This document shows, in pieces, positions 53,101 to 56,016 of a DNA stretch of 64,000 bases. Positions within the stretch are counted from its first letter, which is position 1; each line of letters begins with the position of its first letter. The translations under genes and the position numbers were made by a program. Origin of the DNA: JANSWP01 sp041941305 (GTDB taxonomy: Bacteria > Bacteroidota > Bacteroidia > Chitinophagales > Saprospiraceae); assembly GCA_041941305.1 (NCBI GenBank), contig JBGTQJ010000050.1, forward strand, positions 1 to 64,000, read 5' to 3'. The notes under the pieces are model-generated. The model was not told the origin of the DNA. It saw only the letters and a list, made by a program, of their open reading frames with translations, and did no database searches.

Positions 53101-53593
53101 TCAATAGAAAAATGCCATATACGCAGGCTTTCCGGGAAATGGGTACATTTCGCTCCACATCAATTACTTCCAGACAAATCGCATTACGCCCTTCGGGAAT
53201 ATTCACACTCCCTTGTCCAAACCCCGTACCTCCCGTTAAACTCATCGGATTGAGGTAGGGCGCCAATGCATTCCCATCAAAAGTTTCTGCCTGAAACTGA
53301 TTGAGCCGAATATTTTGAGAGACAAAATTGGGATCGGTTTGATAGATCACATTCTGATTGGTCTCAATGCTAAGATTCAATCGCACATCCCGAAATGGCT
53401 CCACTGGATCATTCAAGGTTGCCGTAAAGGACAAGTCCTGCGCCCGCTCAAATGTATAAACGGAAAGATCCAGTGAATAAGGCGGAATGGTAAAACCAGT
53501 CAATTGCACCGGATATACCTGCTGAGCAAAGCTGGTCATTCCAATCATCAAAAAAGCCGTAAGTAGTGAAAGTAATCTTTTCTTAAACCTCAT
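35174..53593 (-). CDS. Giant TANFOR-like / LamG surface protein, 6139 aa
   Basis: I chose the ATG at 53593 because it begins a textbook signal peptide (MRFKKRLLSLLTAFLMIG, cleaved near SFA-QQ). The upstream in-frame start at 53656 would only translate an intergenic 7-bp repeat. Residues 26-300 (QQVYPVQLTGFTIPPYSLDL, then ILFNWTPMH-like FNWTPMH, then PNKTYAWRVRAYS) match my memory of the Bacteroidota TANFOR N-terminus. About 1900 residues of unassigned beta-rich sequence follow, then a Big-type Ig region near 46.9-46.4 kb. A helical region lies at 45.6-44.6 kb, and three LamG domains start near 43490, 42760 and 42030. Two beta modules follow, then a fourth LamG domain interrupted by a large helical insertion. 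A Ser/Gly linker and half a beta module close the chain at VPEELWD. No type IX sorting domain is seen. It is inferred to be a surface or extracellular structural protein. Confidence 0.9.
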   Translation of the reverse strand: MRFKKRLLSLLTAFLMIGMTSFAQQVYPVQLTGFTIPPYSLDLSVYTFERAQDLSFTATLNDPVEPFRDVRLNLSIETNQNVIYQTDPNFVSQNIRLNQFQAETFDGNALAPYLNPMSLTGGTGFGQGSVNIPEGRNAICLEVIDVERNVPISRKACVYGIFLLNQPPQLLLPACGDELEFPEPQNLLFNWTPMHIGSTNSPNPVEYEFTLVELMPGIADPNDGFESAFQIYQTTTMAPSLLYSVGEPPLEPNKTYAWRVRAYSLLHSTSMLFENEGYSQVCTFTFFEAGTGSGASSDDEEDSKPTPQGCEVFSTDFGPVNAAGAEPVPLVEGDIVSLGYFDMEVLDATPSGDGVSGTGFVTIPFLKTKLPVNFIDLKVKESMRAFGVGSLEAVVENDFYLDPSLMVPGNIQNIVTEDYATNLENFFAIGQGQSRLTSMFNPSDPVPVNLPIGIDKETNGEALPMIAVVGMRFTERNAYMNCIAYENLEGGDVMRYVGLNLEITPYGVKGNSNLDLLEGGSSPLSGIFELTIKAGNNGSSMAMDCSGYTAYDLKTEVQISKQVMVRASDKQAIRFQLGAATNDPNQYLGEIEKFEDFSIPSLPGFVFRMEAGQLDLNVDQKLELTENTGYQQANENNWQGLHLNEVQVTLPPEFDFTGNNQNLQLQQGDLFLSEAGAFGNFTGTGLISLEEGRMTDWPYSVDQFNLVIEEGSPKSSSISGKIQVPLLDEPFDYQAELEINGADLEIEASPEPGVYNMSMWNGTFEVEEGTMVNAQLVDLGSDGKEFFPSTEMNGKLSFDLKEKTFLDLLTGDKAEKVLRIRQAFNIVEDIDFELSDLPIEGLTVDPFATPENRYSFDDFGSAEGKDSIKIAGKAIQITALNLLNHPASDAVELGLELEFTEGLNELTLVLWASADGQGGFALDRIEANVRKVDCDCVINGEPLYDPAKLDDYLLKYYNKKYDSRQLNYEDFSIGGSHLSQDLNPKKLNELHQQLVMEQLRINNINGFVVDDINNPGEVNIPFLTGANFQVNNYQPVFSELLLNGGAKDYSKLTLESVDEHRMNFDGTLPFDLTQQIDDFLYDNETDFPANARLLITDFRLPVGWAQGQDFTIELTMIVRISDSEQVESVGDNQANVVNSSNYLVFVKDEVAIGPDRVAFSDLKLSLLEDIAHPDNNNLVFRRNDSEDPSEGSYVYLECEGFQHYNVQADFIVPYGDETSATNVIKMTNVGADAASLDAAMRLYYKDAVFPMTINGRDLVNFIAPLHSENRDGSDLVFQIHGLEFKYIRIETGHFDFHRDDNPEAYVGNYDLFKGLVFDEIEVEFAGIMTKEGGSRQTLKVTGNNFYYDIIGSEGLIGSIDMQADVIPKSKGADIGGWKYEVSKLIFGMFDDGNNNGDLVPKCGIEGSMLIPLFTDKDFNWISFVGDLSGYWFDNEETNQFYPLGSFHIGDQFDPNALTDASYELSFIDNMNMQLMGSTIDFIYNRNIGEFEAAATLNGKAGIFMSSDENDGGHSSSFNLGLPLLGFQGLVINGGESACGAEDGLGGIRTIDFGTWGLFSAPEEDEEDDGGMGINGFPFGIEALQFNCTSPGEWSLIVGIRVNLVGVSIKNLPNISRKQDNYVAAGGGASALTSKIKGAKTTRSIEGVSFDPKKKSLSLSTSSATGNKKTVTTTTITKNKKGMPKIKVAGLSAITQLDFQFSQNDNGDLEFRDVDLDALYIYGEFASVTLQGFLILMDNDALWGDGIKGYLDLTVEGGFSFQAKAMGQFGSTVKDNNISGDHEEEYRYFFLDLEFVSEKGIQLGAIPVSVHGASGGIFYNCDAIAPADAIPAFADQAALAAGQVSHPTAVSDTNLAVECPFGDLCAPGAGLSLYNYEPSKGRMGMHIGVILALSNRPQTLIAEVKVGAQLTTDFTFEQLDIQGNVYMQAEDIFTRDEAPLQGTVDVSVDFVNKELRGAFSVTMEYEEPPGLEPPAKPLYVVTADVACNFHFALPGHGTSEGKWYFKMGAPRPEDHQTVTMEVLDIFTAQVGFYLQFGHDIDPIPAIQDIVPRWPGTETAEGRLADAFFANGDGILFGMKFGINGEASYGPFYGKFEAGMGFDLSMMKYEDSQCEPYATDGFGIRNWYIRGNAYAYIDASMGLQYDIGFASGSAEIFSGYAAVAMRAEFPNPAYFQAQIYASYSILGGALKGSVNFRWETGERMDPSCLTTSVDLDGLPELSLPLIGDTYPSNDNYEDTDIPIFAKPQVAFNLPINQVIAFPTYNPETFQQEHTEYYKPIIKEDGVYLTNARGTRVESLVIQDANTVTLEPNDLLEANSRYELHIEYGWELKISDGEWNLIDREVENSDGSTTNYGNLEKTISFTTGDFPTEMIEDAFSTSQPANGQHFWTDDYAIPLIEFKHKGWDQLFPASAEEAGEEGEYIYDYTVQLTEYHKNGNGATGNVYTFPVSEYPGMVAYETEEIRTESFGVDTDGNGTNDVTLYFPIVEIEASNGKTVEFEGLKDAGLLDNKLYNLQILRVPITKTAEVMVTEEAVEEVGGEDYQVALTIPIANLESAPENYGDVKILYEMWFGTSSHDSFSEKVRSYFDNSVTISQELEDWDYSLNHPLEESSNRGGLDLGELNSSDISYTNPLDINDEIDGKVWKPESGQLFGRFSKSHFNPIILSPNVASSHESFDRYDLERLNLNFNQKSKLYSYRTTNNSVYENESIEDYLVNSVSRIEDLYDILITARDEVIERYIVELGHAQMTQAEQEALYDVWRDTDNDVPEGQLYDYSDIPAWALYCAEWLYNDGIDANFREAYDGYIPSDTYDNDLDQFIERYHSEYRRSLELICHIADNNINSTSSKLYKIKKGAVDDFKEYVDNQLGERLMDLQTDVYLLGAFLTIPEESSGWNTIEVKGGVGSFSIQDSNNPSVPTYDDQSVRIYLYRPGIIAKQAKAYAEIARTFGFNFEEILEIYTDELSYTDIEDVKPAFTNVLTSNLPNFYSYFDGNQSDHYYGPGQIIGKKHKLVLKFPDINSWNYRQELIPPTSYNWHTFTYDNIYRQGNDSSIDNQSTTSSTGNLGNETNSLSDIKLIRNANYIEPVEEDSEEEVDPDVVGYTESVYLEWDVHRASEYNLQSIWLEKDGQIWSYLDLENEEEDIYELDEESGTYQRTKVFYDSELNAPLFHYKISDTRTKADIFIERDDEIYKVTGAYIYRESSANNSSTVTDNSIVSDVTAPEREQLLRFPRNLEVNPLQLLVYSLGTGNSFDVEAISVYNSENKREVLWQNTGVNISDYMGVKTLYTHSGELITSASEDFTIQRSKDPNTNLVLFDMEPQAEYTVYVKTSAGKASFVTNGDYWINRGGASVYQFNETIADAVFLPLDGNAAVRLYGTNSTIDLTNNNGNSASAQNLGLPIRDITLETWIDVGSTNQTDKPIIGFLNNNNNSWALTQQGTSLEFSIRTTSGVGTATTPAVLTEDTWMHLTATYDGQYLRIYVDGVEQASVAHTGFIDYDDNGDGTIDELDNGYLKLSGASNHRKVDELSIWSAARNVAEIAADAEFGPFGANPDYNQDIPGLVAYYKFDQNWLDETVENMGGIGLDAQLEGSYSNMTDIWVASEVPKSLNLPAGALASSPNNAEVGNYALEFSTAYGHVEIPNASGFDNLTTDFTFEFWAKSSDVGSGSHSIIAKGSAFQLVLIDNEQLGLAIGNQEILIGSYFINDGTWYQYVLTGANGNELKLYRNGQFITERQSNFGISNTDNPLLLGYNFAESLIILDEVGIWSVAQTAEDIQEDFLSMEVPTSDNLIAFYNFDVPENSDVLTDLSGNQHDGTIYHTEVTPMSDDQPEISTVSILWTEGVELTSNHLIPQAVTTSMGEHALEFAYGLSYVEVQDDNRLDEIANDFSIEFWAKLTDAEIESERPLLHKNNAWGIHLNNGRQLILTTGNNNCSFNEALVTDNGWHQYALVAEGGNSRKLYRDGLLIDENTNNYTIEASADNLFIGFNDGNTADIVIDELSIWKRTRSETEIAESHSTRIIPTEDEDLVAYYKFNDGPDSPTLTDHSGHYLTGTIHYDTHTVPESNDEYGGVIPEHDVPTASWVSGIIPSPTVASDDQEEDIELPIDDIITGGDSRYQLQKVADNSWRVVFKDQAAFEDVEELSVYKTEEISIIGQSVTVEKINKWYSGQHNWYSVGNESNLFQVTDWLELNLQTPTTYDAIYLLTKNNLVYSFEFDEEGEEDLPDIIDLTWVDASNTAYVAGNAEEESKIKIDRVATSNASLSNFIQFTWRNSLPITGYDIAIYDENMKKQFLYLAEEDEYSAYVDDLAGGQDIIVLEGDYGYQFELTEGANYTIFIRNDESGEFEMAELGTEFWEELSVVWIDVSDDFESTPGDDWEFNADLLFVEGSSYQLQRATDENWKIVFNDPNAFAEVEELSLYQAGQTSKWYAGQHNWLSEGAESNSFQMTDWLGSFLQTPTHQDNLYLFTKSNAVYAFEFEETRTEDVFNDGALNITININNELPDIINLKVVDIAETPYAAGNVEEESLIKIDRLSTGSASLSSTVQFNWRNSQPILGFDIAIYDESMNRQVLYFGGENKYREYADNGYGGQAINLLDWDHDYHINLIEGANYTIFLRNQADEYCMLSLDGTFWEGLSVIWIDPVNDFETAPQLAGYFEIGDYVLEFDEGKEVSLGSLTTGSNWTVEGWMKADSYEAFYPFINDRDFLFTFNEDKSEVAAIRAAEECPTMVHLQEEPNFREDFIELANDYNDFTATDLHNMTSTAIIWDQATWEADVTPEAEQAAADIIKFYHALVLDEHAFEAIYDEGNRDFLGEIYHYYSTYYGNYADDSHNNNLSTSIITSAFDKQYYDQRIDRNYYFSSESDFSSLVSLMQNHPSITSRIQNAVASNNTKAMAAFMVSLIEIAVEVETSDATPENKAAFEALLTREIVPISDNPNNDTYLEYLLFDIIGATDSEQAHERLLEGLIRGLKAVAEATLLDWILPEVIENYDLTRENSVLDTYLATAEVAETVENHFTALEAELRLATLEQAITDVGTVLTTLEQTLTNELVEADLAVTPSTPGNEASSAELDQINTLSLLQIEAFLKSNTEYITFNETEWTDNVIPATNQATENAVKLYEALVLEDDAFTEAYGTSREDYFEEVLPDFNFAPEVEYTDLPLRIIEEAQDKFNEPSYMRHLLNESFTNMFRFDIERGSSRKAITAFTVALIEITTEIDYTSNVSYYHKAAFQFFLQRDFDPAPFDEKSFFEYLITDVINEAGTDKECKERLNGLLTSIQAIAKVVELDWIKELHTNTEANLVFEGCSIFEGYDVLETSLAIPDMDPVSTAALIHIAPSLNNNSYIIFDNDSWADEVIPAASEAAVDVVKLFDGLILDDETFSAAYNTIRSDYLQAILGSNYSASSYDIIDDCSDNTTIPLSLRNDISGMQWEINNLENDNKEAAIATFIFMLSQMAQDVETSEDLQHFPAYYNKQAFQKFFTRDYHSNDSRVETYLEHLVFEVIAATASDEERKAVLKGLMTSIQAVAKVALLEWVSLSSSGAVDNVFEDCYILEDYEVLESSSGLDLESVLTDLDQANVAIEAVMTDFDAAFTVIDEVIDAIDAPPADFDASLSSLEESTATKLTKVIEVIDALETNLELLTVEEENPPPATADNAIIAIATAIAEVKATNAATAAVNNMPAYQEILAGLQANLVTLQEYVPTIQAFIADHNSFSAEVVADIPTFSSELQVLAEETLDGYINDLYECYATTYADYGGIFLDIEGMQTNRWYHYALTYNDPTPPDPDSDESIDDDQVVILYINGAKIGDPITLGVPMELSADRLTLNYKDDQGISYLDDFSIWSYTKSTEEIENDFLYGVETGANGMLAYYDFNDGPGSATLSDISGSHKHGDLLEMDVMNDWHFNDRSPADYSPALDLTLIDPGAFDPGSQPAGDTPVAGDDSNPPGLDNEDNEVVYEEYIGIGGIVINVPVNPGAGSGASGSSSGSGNNSGGGNQSSGGSSGGSSDDLSYLDPAPYTMRLDDNGYPIIFYKERTDLFDISEVYMINKDNDAHKLHWFKGYLYETTDEGTTSLSCTTIPDELPLIESDDNFSVFIRTVDGTIYNLSDTNAAGFQLFKEVDPNNAAEFSQVPEELWD
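35177..35670 (-). other. Ser/Gly linker and C-terminal half module of the 6139-aa protein
   Basis: A Gly/Ser/Asn-rich linker (35557-35670, containing SGASGSSSGSGNN) precedes the final residues. Those match only the A half of the beta module repeated in the next gene: ISEVYMINKD, then LSCTTIPDEL with the conserved Cys, then VFIRTVDGTIYNLSD, then the stop at the place where other modules read IPDFI. The B half is missing from this protein. Confidence 0.7.
36330..39440 (-). other. Helical triple-repeat insertion inside a LamG domain
   Basis: A LamG domain begins normally (NWTVEGWMKADSYEAFYP, then LFTFNEDK) at about 39540-39430 and resumes with NRWYHYALTYND and YLDDFSIWSYTK at about 36300-36050. 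Between lie about 1030 residues that are strongly helical. Three units of roughly 190-210 residues start with a W-x-x-x-V-x-P-x motif near 39285, 38293 and 37535 (WEADVTPEAEQAA, WTDNVIPATNQAT, WADEVIPAASEAA). Each ends near LLDW, ELDW or LLEW at 38643, 37720 and 36981. Shared internal motifs include AAF before the RD pair, TYLEYL-like strings, and GLxxSIxAxAK. A low-complexity Ala/Asp/Thr helical stretch follows (36.9-36.4 kb). I do not recognise the family. Boundaries are approximate. Confidence 0.75.
39660..41245 (-). repeat. Two tandem beta modules in the 6139-aa protein, period about 815 bp
   Basis: The units start at about 41245 (RYQLQKVADNSWRVVF) and 40430 (SYQLQRATDENWKIVF). They share HNWYS or HNWLS, IKIDRVAT or IKIDRLST, GYDIAIYDE or GFDIAIYDE, and ANYTIF, and they end with FWEELSVVWID or FWEGLSVIWID. 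They are longer relatives of the module array in the neighbouring 7582-aa protein and show that the two giants share building blocks. Confidence 0.75.
44620..45600 (-). other. Unassigned helical region in the 6139-aa protein
   Basis: Between an Ig-like beta region ending LYEMWFGTSSHDSFSEKV and the next beta region (KHKLVLKFPDINSW) lie about 330 residues rich in charged helical sequence, such as ARDEVIERYIVELGHAQMTQ, LDQFIERYHSEYRRSLEL, and KQAKAYAEIARTFGF. The content is unlike the beta-dominated rest of the protein. I cannot assign it to a family. Confidence 0.55.
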
Positions 53594-53619
53594 TTTATTG
53601 GGTATTATTTTTTTTTGTT

Positions 53620-53697
53620 CTGGTTTCTGGGTGCTGGGTGCTGGTTTGCTGGACACTTGTCTCTTGCCTCTTGTTTCTTGGTGCGGGGTACGGGTTT
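53620..53697. repeat. Degenerate 7-bp repeat array in the leader of the 6139-aa gene
   Basis: CTGG, CTTG or CGGG cores start at 53620, 53627, 53634, 53641, 53649, 53656, 53663, 53670, 53677, 53684 and 53691. The spacing is 7 bp throughout, with one 8-bp step. The units drift from CTGGGTG to CTTGTCT or CTTGCCT to CGGGGTA. The array fills most of the 145-bp gap between the barrel gene and the giant gene and explains the spurious N-terminal extension of the giant. Confidence 0.85.
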
Positions 53698-53738
53698 TTG
53701 TTTTATTAATGTTTACCTCTCAATTCATTCATCATTCA

Positions 53739-55637
53739 TCATCCATCATCATCCAAAGAAGACTCCTCCTTCTTCTGCCGTTTCTCCTCCTTCCTCGCCT
53801 CTCTTTCCTCTTTCGTTTTTGGTTTCGTTCCAAAATTGAATTGATAGCCCAGCGTACCAGTCAATTCAGAGAAACTGGAAGCTGAGCTACCTGATCCTTT
53901 TTTGGTGCTCAGCAAGTTCCAGTTCATATTTAGAGATTGACTATCTGAGATTTTATAGCTTAGTCTGAATTGCCCATTTAGGTTGGTTTGGTCATCGGTG
54001 TTTTGGTTGGTCATCAGGAAATAATTTAGGTCGAGACCTGTATTGATTTTTCCTTCCAGAAAACCTTTGGTTACGCCTAACCCACCGCCATATCTTCTCA
54101 TGATCATTTGGGCCAGTTCGTTTTGATTGTAATTCGCCTTTAGAGAAAACTTCCATTTGCTTTCCGACAATGAATAATTGTAGACGAGGTTGCCTACCAA
54201 CATTTGCGATGCAGCGCTGGACATTGGGTCTACCACCTCATCGGTCACCATTTGTGCATTGAGGGTACCTGTCAGGACATGTTGATTGCTGGAAGCATCC
54301 TGGAAACTATAGGAAGCATTGAGTCCTGCATCCTGAGTGACAATAATAACATTGAGGGAATCCAATTCGGGATCCAATAGGTAGGCGATGTCTGAACTGT
54401 TATTGGTATAGTTGAGTGTAAGATTGAAACTGTTTAGGGTATAGCCAATATTGGCAGTTCCAATAAATCGGGTCAAGGTTGAAGCCTGGCTGTTGTCCAG
54501 ATTATTGGTTTGTACACCACCACTTAGATTGACATTCACTGCATTTTCCAATAATCCAAAGCTCAAGTTTCCGGTGATGTCTTCGATGTCATTATTAAAG
54601 TAGTAGGCTCCAAGCGATCTGTAATTGGGATCTATTCTTTTATAAGCCATGCCTACTGTAAATATTTTGGCTTGAAAATCAAGGGAAGATTCGAGGGCAT
54701 TTTTGTACTCGGTGGTTTGTTTGGCGTCAAATAAAAAGCCTGGGTGTGGAAACTTATTGGAAGCGTTGGCATCTGCCGCATTTGGAGAAATAGCGCTGCT
54801 GGCGTATTCCACTTTCAAGTTAAAATTGTCGAAAAAGGTTTTTTGCGCATTAATGCCGATGACCAAGTTTTCTTCCGGAGATACTGGATTTGGACTTTCA
54901 TCTGGTATTTCTATTGAATTCAAATCATCCTGAGCTTTAAAAACGGATAAATCCAGGTATTCTTCATTGGTCCCATAGCCTACTTTCATGCCCCAGCCTT
55001 TTCTTTCAAATACGGGTATGTTTGGTGTAGTCAGAGATAGATCGATGGGTTCGGCTTTGGCAAGTTGCCCATACATGGCTGCAATGCGCAGATTGCCTGG
55101 AGTAAGCTCCATTCCAGCTCCGAGGAAATTGAGATTGGCAAGTGTAAACTGAGAAAAATTCATGCTTCGATGACCGAAATGCAGCTTTATCCATTTGAAG
55201 CGCGGAGAGGTACCAAATCTGACGAAGCGGTTTTTTTGGTTTTCAATTTTATTTTCGACATTATTTCTAAAAGCACGGATGAGTTCTTTTATGTTTGGGT
55301 AAGCAGATTCGGTATTCTTAGCCGATACCATTAAGGAGAAAGGAAGATTCAGTTTGTAAATTCGGATATTGGCATTGGCGTTGAGGGAGTAGAAGAAAGG
55401 GTCTTGTCGAGCATCTGCACCAAAGGCGCTATAGGAACGCATGTTTAACCCAAGTCCACCATTCATGACAAAGGGCTCTCCAAAGTCACCAAAACCCTTA
55501 AATAACCCGGAGACATAATTTTTGAAAAAACCCTTTTCGGTCACTTTATCCAAATCCTCAAAATCAGATATATCCTGGGTATAGGCAAATCCGTGGAGTA
55601 TTGTTATCAGGACAAAAATTGCGTAGCGTTTTTTCAT
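53739..55637 (-). CDS. Predicted outer-membrane beta-barrel protein, 632 aa
   Basis: The start MKKRYAIFVLITILHGFAYT is a signal peptide, followed by an acidic stretch and a conserved-looking segment (SGLFKGFGDFGEPFVMNGGL). The remainder alternates polar and hydrophobic residues with Asn/Ser/Gly turns, as in amphipathic strands of a large barrel: NLTLNYTNNSSDIAY, FSLKANYNQNELAQ, FRLSYKISDSQSLNMNW. The last strand is LGYQFNFG. A highly charged tail (KEEREARKEEKRQKKEES) follows and would lie outside the barrel. It is the first gene of the surface locus, 145 bp before the TANFOR-like giant. An anchor or export-channel role for the giants is inferred from position. It lacks the QDPQFSQY-type start of PorP/SprF. 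The upstream hybrid regulator ends 379 bp away, so an own promoter is possible, but I cannot place one. Confidence 0.88.
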   Translation of the reverse strand: MKKRYAIFVLITILHGFAYTQDISDFEDLDKVTEKGFFKNYVSGLFKGFGDFGEPFVMNGGLGLNMRSYSAFGADARQDPFFYSLNANANIRIYKLNLPFSLMVSAKNTESAYPNIKELIRAFRNNVENKIENQKNRFVRFGTSPRFKWIKLHFGHRSMNFSQFTLANLNFLGAGMELTPGNLRIAAMYGQLAKAEPIDLSLTTPNIPVFERKGWGMKVGYGTNEEYLDLSVFKAQDDLNSIEIPDESPNPVSPEENLVIGINAQKTFFDNFNLKVEYASSAISPNAADANASNKFPHPGFLFDAKQTTEYKNALESSLDFQAKIFTVGMAYKRIDPNYRSLGAYYFNNDIEDITGNLSFGLLENAVNVNLSGGVQTNNLDNSQASTLTRFIGTANIGYTLNSFNLTLNYTNNSSDIAYLLDPELDSLNVIIVTQDAGLNASYSFQDASSNQHVLTGTLNAQMVTDEVVDPMSSAASQMLVGNLVYNYSLSESKWKFSLKANYNQNELAQMIMRRYGGGLGVTKGFLEGKINTGLDLNYFLMTNQNTDDQTNLNGQFRLSYKISDSQSLNMNWNLLSTKKGSGSSASSFSELTGTLGYQFNFGTKPKTKEEREARKEEKRQKKEESSLDDDG

Positions 55638-56016
55638 GTCGATGAAAAAATTTATGTGATTTTCCCTTCCATCTAATTTTAATCCTTGTTGTTTTACCGG
55701 TCTATGCTGACTCTAACCGGATTAGGAATTTTGAGCGTTTTCCCCTGTCAATTGTTTTTAAACCTCTTTTCGGCTGGTGAATAATTTATATGTGTAAAGG
55801 TAGGAGGACTGAGGTTTGTATTTCCGACATAATGTCTCGAAAAACCGTCAATTTTAATTAAATCAGGCTGGTTTACAAAACGAAACTTTGCCAAGGGCTC
55901 CAGCCCTGGAGTTGGAGATATTTTTTTTGCAACAGGGCAGGAGCCCTGGACTTTATTCGTCTGGCAAGCTGGAGCTTGCAACGAGCTTAATTATTTTGTA
56001 GGTAAAACCAACCTAC
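55638..56016. other. 379-bp intergenic region with palindromes, no gene
   Basis: I see no convincing gene here. The 77-codon minus-strand frame at 55748-55981 translates the palindromic repeats and is rejected. Just after the kinase stop there is a 6-bp stem (GTAGGT at 55998-56003 with ACCTAC at 56011-56016) without a T-run. The promoter of the barrel operon should lie here, but I found no clean Bacteroidota-type TTG / TAnnTTTG pair. Confidence 0.6.
55894..55979. repeat. Cluster of three short related palindromes
   Basis: AGGGCT-CC-AGCCCT lies at 55894-55907, CAGGGC-AGGA-GCCCTG at 55933-55948, and GCAAGCT-GG-AGCTTGC at 55964-55979. All three have a GGAG/CTCC-like centre. The third, together with its flank CAACGAGCT, is nearly the same as the stem of the terminator at 60691-60724 downstream of the other kinase gene. 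They look like REP-type intergenic repeats. Confidence 0.7.

Noticed and set aside
53594..53656. N-terminal 21-residue extension of the 6139-aa protein
   Set aside because: It is encoded by the 7-bp intergenic array and would bury the signal peptide that starts at 53593.
53739..55637. Barrel protein as a PorP/SprF type IX partner
   Set aside because: It is about twice the usual length and lacks the QDPQFSQY-like start and other signatures of that family.
55748..55981. 77-codon minus-strand open frame
   Set aside because: It translates the palindromic repeat cluster (QAPACQ, GSCPVA, TPGLEPL), has no family signature, and lies in a gap between genes.
55638..56016. Bacteroidota promoter for the surface operon
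   Set aside because: Only loose matches were found (TAAATTTT close to the ATG, and TTGACA without a properly spaced -7 element), not enough to call.
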